64,000 nucleotides of DNA from Pollenia angustigena (taxonomy: Eukaryota > Arthropoda > Insecta > Diptera > Polleniidae). Shown here one piece after another: positions 45,247 to 55,945 of the stretch (the first letter of the stretch is position 1; every line of letters begins with the position of its first letter). The position numbers were made by a program, and so were the translations under genes. The notes beneath the pieces were generated by a model. That model did no database searches, was not told the origin of the DNA, and saw only the letters and a list, made by a program, of their open reading frames with translations. The stretch spans positions 23,026,945-23,090,944 of the forward strand of contig OV884059.1 of the NCBI GenBank assembly GCA_930367215.1, read 5' to 3'.

Positions 45247-46041
45247 ATGTACTTTAGACCGACTCAACTTGTATGGAGTTGAAAAAAGTGATTTTATTAC
45301 CCCTCTGAAAATAAAGCTTGATATGTTTTATGATGATTCCCAAAATATTTTGGTTCTAGCGTTGACCATCCGTGAGCTGGACCATTTTTAAAAAAGGTCT
45401 TTTTTTCACTTTTTTCAGAACATTATTTTCACATAATTAGAATTTGTATAAAACCCGAAACGAAAATATGTATGTATTGAGTTAAATATCTCAATTAGTA
45501 AGTCGCAAGTGATCAAGATTATATACCATTGGAAGTAGGGGTTTAAATCGGGATTGGTTTTTTGAATCCCGGGATTCGGGATTGAAGAAAATATTTCGGA
45601 ATCCCGGGATTTTCGGGATATTTTGAATCCCGGGATTCACGGGATTTTTAACAATTTTCGGGATTTATTTTTTTTATTTATACGAAATATAAATACTCTT
45701 ACAACTGTATAAAGGCCCAACCACAATATGCTTAAGTTGGCTTAAGCGGATGAGCGAATACATGTAAATTATATACGACAAACCATATTGAACTTAAGGA
45801 AACTTTTTGCTAAGTTTAATGAAACTGTCATTTGCTTAAGCAAGGTGCGAATCTAATCGCACATTCCGTACGGAATCAAATGTTTTTTTATTTTGTTTTT
45901 GTTTTCTTAAATACATTTGAGAGAGTTTTTTTTAATTTTTGACAGTAGGTTAAGCAAGACTATGCATATTATGGTTGAGCCTTTAAAAACAACTTAATTT
46001 TCAAGAAAATATTCATATTTCATGAACATATGATTGTATAG

Positions 46042-46757
46042 GTATTATTTATTATAAACATTTTTTTCATTTTTCGAATTTATTCTATGAGTTAAATTTC
46101 AGTTATGTATTTTGTAAAGCTTTTTTGTAATAGTTCTATTCCTTTAATTTTTCAGAAATGACTTTATACACTACCAGACTATTATAATAGCTGAATTCAC
46201 ACCGAGCTTGTTAGTTTGTTAGTCGTTAATCGTTACTTTTTTATACGCATTTTGTTTTTGTATATTTAACGCGCTACCGTATTAACATTTAACAAATTAA
46301 CGACACGGCACCCCTGATAAAATAGTTGTTAGTTGGTAACTCACTACTTACCGTCAGTAAACGTTATTTGTGTCAAAGCATGAGTAATTAAATGGTTGAC
46401 AATTGTTTTTTTTACACTTTCTCATGACATGTTTTATTTTTTCCAGAATAATAAATTGTGTCAGAACAATAAATCAGTTGTTTTACTACGAAAGTTACCA
46501 GACTAAAAAAGTTTAAAAAAGGGGGTCGTTCACAGTTGGTAACTTTAACAAATTAACAAACTACCGAGTAACAAATTAACAAGTTCGGTGTGAATACCAC
46601 TATTGTATTTTATATTTTTTGTCTGGTAGTGTATAAAGTCATTTCTGAAAAATTAAAGGAATAGAACTATTACAAAAAAAGCTTTACAAAATACATAACT
46701 GAAATTTAACTCATAGAATAAATTCGAAAAATTAAAAAAATGTTTATAATAATATAA
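46042..46757. mobile_element. TIR element with a nested TIR element inside
   Basis: Arms of about 137 bp are inverted (46042-46180 and 46621-46757), including CTTTATACACTACCAGAC and its complement. Inside, TTCACACCGAGCTTGTTAGT at 46195 and its complement (AACAAGTTCGGTGTGAA, ending 46595) bound another ~400-bp element. Confidence 0.82.
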
Positions 46758-47114
46758 AGTAACCTTCACAAGGAAATAATTCCCAATTTCTAGGTATTAT
46801 TTATTTTTAAAAAATATAATAAAAACAAACTTAAATTAATAATTGATCACAATTCATAAAGATTTTCGAAAAAGAATAAAAACGTAACAAAAAAAACATA
46901 AAAATCTTATTTTTATCAATATTTGATAAAAATTAAACCATTTCCAAATGTATTTTAAAAAATTGTGTACAGGAAAACATTTGGACAATTTTAAAATACA
47001 ATTGCACAATTTCAACAAAAAAAAAAAATTAAAAAATTTAATAAAAATCCTTTCAACTTAATTAATCGATATACTTTGAACAAAACTTTTTGTTATTTAT
47101 AAATTGTACATATT

Positions 47115-47720
47115 GAGCCAATTTAGACTAGACTAATTGTTCTGGCAGAAAACGACAGTTTGTAGGCGAAAGAGGTGAAGAGAGTCGTTTTTGGTTGGCA
47201 TAATTTTTAATCCAGCTTCAACCCTGCATTAGCAGAACCAAGGCCCATCTATCAGGTCTGCTTACTTGTACAAAAACAAAAAACGATTCTTTTTAGTTGT
47301 CAAAAATTTACTACCACATATACAAAGCAAAAAGAAAAACCGAGTATGTGTGGCAAACCATAAAAGTAAACAAACGTATACATGCACATGTAAGCAAAAT
47401 GAAAACAACTTTTGACAACTAAAAAGAACATAAACAATGATCATCAGGCTTCTTGCGCAGACCTTTTCAATGGGCCTTGAGCAGAACAAAACCAATACAT
47501 ACACACTTATGAAAAAAACAGGTTCAGTGTTTTCTTTTTTGCAGAGCGATTTTAATCGTTAGTTGTTCGCCGTCGTGTAAACATGAATATAAAAAAATAC
47601 TAACACATACAAAGCTGCGTGTACGTATACAATTTAATGCCAGAATAATTAATCCAGTGTAGTTTCGAAAGAACAAAAGTTAATCCGACTAAAAATTAGT
47701 CTAGTCTAAATTGGCTCATT
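47115..47720. mobile_element. TIR element, ~605 bp
   Basis: Ends TGAGCCAATTTAGACTAGAC and its exact complement, about 24 bp. Contains pieces around AGCAGAACCAAGGCCCAT and TTTCAATGGGCCTTGAGCAG that are themselves inverted. No gene. Confidence 0.8.
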
Positions 47721-47754
47721 GGAATTATTGTTTTCTCAAATGAAAGGTAGTATA

Positions 47755-48026
47755 CAGGTATGTGATGGAAATCGATTTTAAAAACGATACGATTTGAAAC
47801 CGAAAATATCGTTTTCAGTATCTTTTAAAATGGATTTTAAATGCATATTCCTTTTATTTGCAGTCTTTATTCTTTCAAATTTTATATTATATACGTTAAC
47901 TGAAGTGTATTCTGAAAGAAAATTTAAGACTATAATTCAGATATAGATTTTAAAATCCTTCGAAATTCATCACACCTTTTAAAAACGTTCGTTTTGAAAT
48001 CGATCGATTTTCATCACATACCTGAT
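47755..48026. mobile_element. 272-bp MITE
   Basis: CAGGTATGTGATGGAAATCG on the left, CGATTTTCATCACATACCTG on the right. CAG-type end suggests hAT, but no clear 8-bp duplication was found. Confidence 0.75.
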
Positions 48027-48464
48027 AGTTTTTGTTTTGGTATGTTTTGTTTATTTTTGAACAAACAGGGTGTTTCAAAAACTTTTTTTGTCAAAAAATA
48101 CACCAACAAACAAATATTTATACAAATTATTAAAAAAAAGTAAAAACAATACAAAATATAAAAAAAATCGAGATCCCGAAAATCCCGGGATTAAAAATCA
48201 GAAATCCCGAGATTCCGGATTTGCCGATTGGAAGCCCTAATTGGAAGCTGCTTTAAAAACTCTTCGACGATACCACATTTTATTTATGCCGTCTTGGAGC
48301 AAAGTACAAAAAATCTGAAAAACTGAAAAATAACTTTTTTAAAAATGGTCCGTCTCACGGATGGTCAACGCTAGAACCAAAAAATTTTGGGAATCATCAT
48401 AAAACATATCAAGCTTTATTTTCAGAGGGGTAACAAAATCACTTTTGTTTGAGTCGCTCTTATG

Positions 48465-48945
48465 TAATTGCTTCTCTTTTCCAAACACATACTTGAGTTT
48501 TTTTTTTATTATAAGTACACTTGTCTTGTAGAGTTATTAACAATTGTAGAGATTCTTGCCTTAAAAATATATTTTCGAAAAAGACATTTATAATGGATCG
48601 CGAAATTGCAGTCAAAATAATCTATATAAATATTACAATTAAGTAGATATTTGTAAACCGATTATAGTTCTTAAAACTAGATAAACCAAAATTAACTTAA
48701 ATTTAAAAAAAAAAGTAACTTGTTGGTTAAACAAAAAAAGCGAACTTTAGCTAATTGGAATATCAAAGTTTGGATTAAAACCCATGAACAGTTCAACAGA
48801 ATAACCACAATACTAATAATTTAGCTAATAATATTTTTAAATTCTGTGATTTTGTCTATATGTTGCACTGCAACTTTATTCGGTATTAGTCCATAATAAA
48901 TTTAGGGACTTTAGAAGACAAATAAGATGAGGAAAACCGGAGAGG
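48465..48945. other. AT-rich sequence, nothing recognised
   Basis: No gene or repeat boundary was seen between the two stacks. Confidence 0.4.
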
Positions 48946-48949
48946 GGGG

Positions 48950-49506
48950 TTGCTCTCTATAACGATGCGAAGGTACTAACTTCGAAAGTTAAATGCGATA
49001 AGATGCCAATTGGGTTCTCTCTATCGCTTTTGCAAACTCTTATGTAAAATTTATGAAACGCAAAACAACACTGACAATAACCTTTTAATATGGCTCATAT
49101 TGACAGCAATGAAATGTCAAAATTTGTAAACAATTAAAAAAAAACAATTAAACCGCTGTTTTCTTGTTGTTTGAAAATTTGAATAAACTAAATATGTATA
49201 AAAAAACGAAAGACAAATGTGAAATCCAGGGGTTTAAATACTGCAGTCGAAACCAAAAAGTAAAGTAAAGAAACAGAGCTGTCGAACAAAAAAAAAAAAA
49301 AAAAAGAAGAAGATTTGTATAAAACTTTTCGCTTTTTGTGTTGGATTGGCAGCTACTGTTAACATTAAATGAAGCAGAAGTAAAAGCAAAAGAATTTTTT
49401 TGGCCAATGACAAATAAAGAAGTGGAAGAAATTGCAGTTTTTCTACTTTGACTGCAGTTTTTTAAAGATTAATTTTACTCTCGCATCGCAATAGAGAGTA
49501 GGCGGC
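48950..49506. mobile_element. TIR element related to 10254-10535
   Basis: Left TTGCTCTCTATAACGATGCG, right the complement of CTACTCTCTATTGCGATGCG. Carries a poly-A tract near 49290; no protein. Confidence 0.65.
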
Positions 49507-49686
49507 CAGATATTTAATCATGTATACGAAAGTCACTCTTGTTATCAGTAACAGACTCTATACAGCGCCTCTTTAAGTTTAGAAGGACGTAACAAGATAA
49601 AAGTACGATATCAACTTTTTAATAAATTATGAATCGTGTTGTTAAACCACCTGTTTACGACCTCTGCGATTTAAAGTAACGACTTA

Positions 49687-49825
49687 CTGCCTGTTTTTAG
49701 AAAACGTAAACAAGTGAGTGAGTGAGAAATTATATTGAAAACAAAAACAAATTTTCGTTTTTTATTGTTGTTTTCAATATAATTTCTCACTCACTCACTT
49801 GTTTACGTTTTCTAAAAACAGGCAG
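49687..49825. mobile_element. Near-perfect hairpin MITE with TTA duplication
   Basis: A 139-bp element whose arms (first 57 bases) pair without mismatch; starts CTGCCTGTTTTTAGAAAACG. TTA flanks both sides (49684-49686, 49826-49828), as in PIF/Harbinger-type insertions. Arms contain GAGTGAGTGAG and its complement. Confidence 0.85.
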
Positions 49826-51561
49826 TTAAGCTTCTTTCACAATAGGCAGCAACATTTTCACTGGTGTTCTTAATAGAGCAACAATTTTTTTTTTTTGCGA
49901 CCACACACATTTTAAATAAAGTCTGGGATCACACTATGAAAGTTTTCTTTCAGAAAGTCTAACTGAGCTACCTAAATAAGAGCGGAAGCGTTTTTTGTAT
50001 GTCAAAACTTCTCATTTGCATACAATTTGTACGAAACAAACCACTAGAATGCGAATTAGAAACCACCCGGTTGATAAATCTTATTTGACAGATCGCTATG
50101 TCGGTTTGTTTTATTCAAATTGTATTTAAATAAAATTTGCGTGTTTAAAAAAACGCTTGCCGCTTTTGTTTAGGTTGTTCAGTAAGTTTATTGGTGAGAG
50201 GGGAAGAGAACATGCTTTTCTTTTCTCCTCTCTCAACCATAAACTAAGTCTGTGTTTATACGGCTCATGTCCAGCGTTACCGTTATGCGACTAAAGTCGC
50301 ATTTTTGCCCCTTTTTTTATGCGATGCCACTTTCTTTGACCCTTTATTTTAAATCCCCTTTTGTATCATTTTGTATGTTTTTGTGTCCCTTTTGCCCCTT
50401 TTTGAACTTCCAGCTTTTATATGATTGTATGTTTTTACTTTACCGCATAGAAGTGCATCCGCTAAACGGATTTTTTTTTTTAAATTAGCATTATAAAACA
50501 ATCAGTGGTCCAATAGACTGAAAGTTGATACCCGGCAGTCCATGTTGAACTTATTAATAAATATATATAGATGCATATTTTCGGAAATTAGATACTTATA
50601 TAACAACTAAAGAAACAGCATAGCACTGTAATGCCTTAATAAAAATCGTACCACTACTAACTTCTCCTAATAAGAAATATCAGGGGTCTAATCACAGCAT
50701 ACGATATCGAGTAAAATGGATCGAAATTATTTATTTTGGTATCATGAAACTCGATATCGAATGAAATGTATAGAATTTGAAATAATAGCATTTGATATCG
50801 AGTAACTCGACATTACATTTATCGAGTTTTCATTCGATACGTCAGTGTCTATCGTATGCATAAAAATTCGATAGTTCATTCGATACGATAGTATCGGAAG
50901 CGGTGATTAGACCCCAGAACTAAATTTGGTACACCTATCACTCATAATAAAGGCGCTATTGTGCCAAAGCCCTAATTTTGGGATTATTAACGCGGTTATA
51001 AGTCTATTACTTAGTCAATTAGTAACCGATTTTGTTAAATTAAAAATGGAACGACAAACTTATATAATAACGAACTTATATATTTCCAGCTGTGGTGAAG
51101 GGTAAAATTATATGCAACAGTTCATACACGTTAACTTGCAAACAAGACGTGTTTTTTTTACATAGGTAAAATTACCTAAAAATATGGTATACAATTAACT
51201 AAGCGCAAAGGTAGCATGGCAGTATCTTAGTTTCTTGATAACGACTTTAACAACAGTCGCTCGTTTTAGTGGACAAAAATGTAGCAGCATTTCTTTTAAA
51301 ATAGATTTGATCATTAAAAGTTAAATAAGCAGCACAAAAGGTTTTGTAGCCTAGCAGATTATTTTCCAGCACTTTAATTCTTACAAGCAATTAAACACTT
51401 AACGCAAAAGTCTTCAAACTGTTCCTTATATGGATATTATTGAAGCAAATGTTAATAGATAATCGAACTAAAATACCAGTTTTTATAAACAATAGTAAAA
51501 AAATGTTAGTTCTGTATAATATAGGGAAGTTCGACTATATATGGATGTGTCAAATGCTAAA

Positions 51562-51566
51562 AGGCC
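51562..51566. repeat. Target-site duplication of BEL/Pao element (left)
   Basis: AGGCC, repeated at 58121-58125; 5 bp is the usual duplication length for BEL/Pao. Confidence 0.9.
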
Positions 51567-51899
51567 TGAAAAGGTTTTAGAATTAATATTTTTTCTTTTT
51601 AAATTAAAGAAAACCCTTTTAAATATTTTTAAAACAACGTTATAATATTTATTTTTTAATTGTACCGTACAAGGCAAGTGCCTAAATTGAACTAACTAAT
51701 ATTGAAACATAAAATTCATGGTCAGTTAATCAAATGTACATAAGGAAACAAGAAAATAAAAAACAAAAGAAGTAGGTAAAGATTAATAACTATGTACAAC
51801 GAAAGTGTGTATGTAAATGCTTTAATATATGTATGTTAATATGTAAAATGAATTTAAAGAATGTGAGCAGAGAAATTATAACGATGTGACATCTTAACA
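51567..51899 (-). repeat. 3' LTR of BEL/Pao element
   Basis: 333 bp; read on the minus strand it starts TGTTAAGATGTC and ends CTTTTCA (TG..CA). By eye it is identical to the 5' LTR. AATAAA is present on the element strand near the middle. Confidence 0.95.
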
Positions 51900-51931
51900 T
51901 GCCGGCCTCCTTAATATACGATAATGTATAT

Positions 51932-54900
51932 TCAATCTTCAATGGGTAGTGGGTACAGCTTAGTAATGGCACGTTTATAGATTCCACTCTGAGTTTTTAT
52001 CTCGGCTATGCGATGCACCCCATCGTGACCAGGTATAGTTGAAATTATTCTGGCTAAAACCCATTTGTATGGTGGTAAATTGTCATCTTGTACGATGACG
52101 AGGGTATTCGGCTTTAATGGGGTGTTGTTTGTGGTCCACTTATATCGCTGCTGGAGCAAGTGTAGGTATTCTCTTGACCATCTGTTCCAAAATATTTGTT
52201 GTAGCTGTTGTAATCTTCGAAAGTGCTCTAAACGATTGTATTTAACATTGGTAATATCAGGTTCAGCGAAAGACGTTAAAGGCTGACCAATCAAAAAATG
52301 CCCTGGTGTGAGCGCTTCGAGATCATTTGGATCAGATGAAAGCGGTGTAAGAGGCCTAGAATTGAGTATGGCCTCAATTTGTGCAGTAACTGTAGTCATC
52401 TCTTCAAATGTTAAAGTTGCATTGGCCACTACTCGTATTAAATGATGTTTGGTCTGTTTTACGGCGGCTTCCCACAATCCGCGAAAATGTGGAGATCTTG
52501 GTGGGATTGTACGCCACTCTATACGGTCTTCTTGACAAAGTCTAAGTATCTCAGCTTTGTGATTTTCGCTTTCAAATAATTTTTGGAGGTCAGCTAGTTC
52601 GTTTTTTGCACCCAGAAAATTAGTGGCATTGTCAGACCAAATTGTTTTACACAATCCCCGACGCGCTAAGAACCGACGTAGGGCAGCAATGAAAGCAGCT
52701 GTAGATAAATCGCTTACTGTTTCGATGTGTACGGCCTTTGTAGTAAAACACACAAAAATACATATGTATGCTTTGATTGGTGCACGTCCACGAATTCTGG
52801 AATGTATATACACTGGGCCACAGAAGTCAACTCCAGTGGTTAGAAACGCACGACCTGGAGTTACTCTATCCTTAGGAAGACTACCCATCATAGGATCATT
52901 CTTGGTTGGTTTCGTACGAAAACATCTAATACATTGATGCACTGCATTTCGACAGATATGTAAACCATCAAGGGGCCAATAGTTTTGTCTAATGATTGCC
53001 AAAAGTGTACGTGCGCCAGCGTGCATGTGCTTAAAATGATAAAAAGAGACTAAATATTTTGTTAATTCACATTTTTTTGGTAAAATAATAGGATGTTTTG
53101 ATTCATAAGCTATGTTACTATGGTGTAAACGGCCTCCAACGCGTATAACACCCTCATCATCCAGGAAAGGAGACAAGTTTTTAATTGAACTGGACTCTTC
53201 AAAATGGCCATTTTCCGAAAGGGATTTGTAATCTGCAAGGAGATGAGAGCGCTGACTGTTTATTATTAATTTGGTTCGTGCTGCATCTAGCTCGGAGACT
53301 TGGAGAGGTCCTAAATTCCGTTTTTCTACCTGGGATCTAATGTTGTTGTAAAACCGAATACAATATGCAAAAACGCGTTCGAGCTTCAGCAAGGATCCCC
53401 GATGTAGGACAGCTGTTGACAAATCAGTATAAATGGGTTTTGATGCCAAAAACACTAGTCTATTTGGTCTTCTTTCAGGTATCTCATCATCTTTAATTTG
53501 TGGATTTTCTAATGAAAAAGGATTATGCAATGAATTTTGTAAAAATTCTGGGCCCTTTATCCACAACGATGACGCCAAGAATTCGTTGGGCATTAGTCCC
53601 CGGGAAATTAGATCTGCGGGATTTTCTTTAGTGTTAACATAACTCCATTCATCAATACGAGTAAGCTCTTGTATTTTGGCTATTCTGTTGGCCACGAATG
53701 TGGTCCACGTATAAGATGGTTTTGAAATCCAAGCTAAAACTATCTTCGAATCAGTGTAGAAATATCTGCCCGTTACGGTAATCGGTAATATGTTAAGTAG
53801 CCTTTCTACAAGTTCCACCATAAGTACAGCTGCTAAAAGCTCAAGTTTTGGAATTGACAGTGAACTGGTTGGGGCAACGCGGGATTTTGCACATATCAGG
53901 CTAGTTGTTACAATGTTGTCTTCATCTACACATTTCAGATAGCAACAAGCCCCATATGCATCTTCGCTGCTGTCTGAAAACGAATGTATTTGTATAGATT
54001 TCATTACCTTTTTCGTCATCAAATGTCGAGGAGCCCGATAGTCGTTTAGTGTTTGCAGTTGAAAAATGTAATTTTTCCAGTGCTTCTCAAACCCACCTTC
54101 TAGGGGTTGATCCCAAGAAATTTTTAGTTTCCATAGTTGTTGCAGAAATATTTTGCCAAGAACCACCACTGGGCCGATTAGTCCAAGAGGATCAAATATT
54201 CTGCCAAGATTTGACAGAACAGTGCGTTTTGTAATTAGGTGAGTGGATTCAAAGGCAAAATGATACACAAAGGTGTCGTCATTGGGTTGCCAAATAAGGC
54301 CTAGTGTTTTAACGACTTCGTTTTTTCCAATCTGAAGATATGGCTCTTTACTTTCGCTAGGAATTTGGTCCAGTAGTATTGACTGGTTTGAACAATATTT
54401 TCTTAAGTTGAAGTTTGCTGCACTGAGCATTTTTTGAATATCATTTAAAAGGCTTGATGTTTCTTCTAACGAATTTGAACCAGTCATGATATCGTCTACA
54501 TAAGTTTCTTTTAATATAGCTGCTGAAGCTTGAGGATATGTAGAGGCAGAATCTTCGGCAAGTTTTTTAAGGCAGCGAGTAGCTAAATATGGTGCAGCTG
54601 AAGTGCCATAGGTTACCGTATTCAATTGATAAATTCCGATTGGTTCCGAAGGACTTACCCTCCACAAAATCATTTGGTATTTTCTTTCCTGAGGATCGAT
54701 TTCAATTTGCCTGTACATTTTGCTGATGTCTGTCGTAAATACGTAGCTGTATGAGCGAAAACGAGTGATGACAGTAAATAAGTCGGATTGAACTGTAGGC
54801 CCTACCATTAGTGTTTCATTAAGTGACAAATTTGTTGAGGTTTTTGCAGACCCGTCAAAAACTACACGAAGCTTGGTGGTTGAACTGTCTGCCTTAAGAA

Positions 54901-55816
54901 CACAATGATGCGGCAAAAAATAACAGGTTTCTGGAATACCATCACCAAAATCTCCAATTCGAGTCATATGATGCAGGCTTTCATATTCGCGCATAAATTC
55001 GCAGTATTGCCGTTTGAGCTCTTCATTTTTTAAAAGCCTTTTTTCTAAAGCTTGAAATCGACGTCTTGCTGTCTTTAAAGAGTCACCTAGTAAGGAAGGG
55101 GGACTTCTAAATGGAAGACGTACAATAAATTTCCCCCCTTCAGATCTCTTTACTGTTGAATTAAAATGAAGTTCACATAATTTTTCTTCAGCGGTAAACG
55201 TTTTAGAGCAACTAGTGTGTGATTCAACTTCCCAGAACTGACGAATGATTGTTTCTAAAGCAGATGTGGGAGAAATATTAGATTTTAAGCAATGGTGACT
55301 TACTTGCCTTGGGCATATAATTCTGCCGGCGACTATCCAGCCAAGTTCAGTATTTTGAAGTACTGGAAATCCATTTCCAAGTCGAATTGATTGATCAATA
55401 AAAAGATCTAATAATATTTCAGCTCCTATTAGCATGTCAATTCTCTGTGATTTATAAAATACAGGATCTGCAAGTGTGAGATTCGGTGGCAAATTCCAAT
55501 CAGAGATGTCAAAATCTAATTCAGGCTGGCGATCGCTAATACGTGGAAGTATATAAAATTGTAATTCAGTTGAGAAATCAGAACAATTGGATTTAATAAT
55601 TGTTGATATGGAATGTCGAACTTCAGTATTTATGTCACCAATTCCAACAATTTGCGTTTGATTAAATCGACGCTTGATTCCCAATTGAACTGCTAAGCGC
55701 TCGGTTATAAAGTTGATCTGTGATCCCGAATCAAGCAAAGCTCTACAAAGAGAAGTAAAATTCCATTTATTTGTTACCTGTATTAGCGAAGTGGCCAAAA
55801 GAATTGTGGAGGACAA
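51932..55816 (-). CDS. pol: BEL/Pao pol: protease, reverse transcriptase, RNase H, integrase
   Basis: 1294 codons from the first Met; the open frame extends upstream without a break to the UGA at 55942-55940, in frame with gag. Domains by residue from that Met: aspartic protease with LLDSGSQ (Asp29), reverse transcriptase with VFTTDISKMYRQ (about 359) and YVDD (439-442), RNase H with HSFSDSSEDAYG (Asp614) and YTDSK (about 690), integrase HHCC finger (H928, H932, C962, C965) and catalytic D997, D1062, E1116, and a C-terminal chromatin/DNA-binding-like DUF5641 region (about 1190-1290). All catalytic residues are present, so the element looks potentially active. Pol expression would need readthrough of the UGA or its reversion. 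Confidence 0.95.
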   Translation of the reverse strand: MSSTILLATSLIQVTNKWNFTSLCRALLDSGSQINFITERLAVQLGIKRRFNQTQIVGIGDINTEVRHSISTIIKSNCSDFSTELQFYILPRISDRQPELDFDISDWNLPPNLTLADPVFYKSQRIDMLIGAEILLDLFIDQSIRLGNGFPVLQNTELGWIVAGRIICPRQVSHHCLKSNISPTSALETIIRQFWEVESHTSCSKTFTAEEKLCELHFNSTVKRSEGGKFIVRLPFRSPPSLLGDSLKTARRRFQALEKRLLKNEELKRQYCEFMREYESLHHMTRIGDFGDGIPETCYFLPHHCVLKADSSTTKLRVVFDGSAKTSTNLSLNETLMVGPTVQSDLFTVITRFRSYSYVFTTDISKMYRQIEIDPQERKYQMILWRVSPSEPIGIYQLNTVTYGTSAAPYLATRCLKKLAEDSASTYPQASAAILKETYVDDIMTGSNSLEETSSLLNDIQKMLSAANFNLRKYCSNQSILLDQIPSESKEPYLQIGKNEVVKTLGLIWQPNDDTFVYHFAFESTHLITKRTVLSNLGRIFDPLGLIGPVVVLGKIFLQQLWKLKISWDQPLEGGFEKHWKNYIFQLQTLNDYRAPRHLMTKKVMKSIQIHSFSDSSEDAYGACCYLKCVDEDNIVTTSLICAKSRVAPTSSLSIPKLELLAAVLMVELVERLLNILPITVTGRYFYTDSKIVLAWISKPSYTWTTFVANRIAKIQELTRIDEWSYVNTKENPADLISRGLMPNEFLASSLWIKGPEFLQNSLHNPFSLENPQIKDDEIPERRPNRLVFLASKPIYTDLSTAVLHRGSLLKLERVFAYCIRFYNNIRSQVEKRNLGPLQVSELDAARTKLIINSQRSHLLADYKSLSENGHFEESSSIKNLSPFLDDEGVIRVGGRLHHSNIAYESKHPIILPKKCELTKYLVSFYHFKHMHAGARTLLAIIRQNYWPLDGLHICRNAVHQCIRCFRTKPTKNDPMMGSLPKDRVTPGRAFLTTGVDFCGPVYIHSRIRGRAPIKAYICIFVCFTTKAVHIETVSDLSTAAFIAALRRFLARRGLCKTIWSDNATNFLGAKNELADLQKLFESENHKAEILRLCQEDRIEWRTIPPRSPHFRGLWEAAVKQTKHHLIRVVANATLTFEEMTTVTAQIEAILNSRPLTPLSSDPNDLEALTPGHFLIGQPLTSFAEPDITNVKYNRLEHFRRLQQLQQIFWNRWSREYLHLLQQRYKWTTNNTPLKPNTLVIVQDDNLPPYKWVLARIISTIPGHDGVHRIAEIKTQSGIYKRAITKLYPLPIED

Positions 55817-55939
55817 ATTTGTAGAGTTTGTTGCTTTAAAAGCAGTTAGTTCTGAGGAAGTATAAATGATGTCACTAACGGTATTTTGGGCAACTGCTGG
55901 CGCAATATTAGTAAGGTTGTCTTGTTCGTTAGCAGATAG

Positions 55940-55945
55940 TCAGGC
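55940..55945 (-). promoter_or_regulatory. UGA-CUA gag/pol junction, candidate stop-codon readthrough signal
   Basis: On the element strand the gag stop is TGA followed by CTA. UGA-CUA is a known context for efficient translational readthrough in several RNA viruses and some cellular genes. The frame on both sides is identical and otherwise uninterrupted. Alternatively the codon is a recent nonsense mutation. Confidence 0.55.

Larger units (their letters stand above)
45536..48239. mobile_element. hAT-like element, 2.7 kb, with perfect 8-bp TSD
   Basis: Starts TAGGGGTTTAAATCGGGATT and ends AAGCCCTA; ATTGGAAG flanks both sides (45528-45535 and 48240-48247). Just inside each end lie arrays of ATCCCGGGATT-type short repeats in opposite orientation. 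No transposase. It hosts further elements at 46042-46757, 47115-47720 and 47755-48026. Confidence 0.88.
45247..48464. mobile_element. Foldback element relative (TTAGAGCGACTC ends) hosting nested insertions
   Basis: Left end TTTAGACCGACTCAACTTGT, right end the complement (TTTGAGTCGCTCTTA). Arms of about 160 bp match through ATATGTTTTATGATGATTCC and CGTGAGCTGGACC-like sequence. Same family as 1823-3337. It contains the hAT-like element at 45536-48239. Confidence 0.8.
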
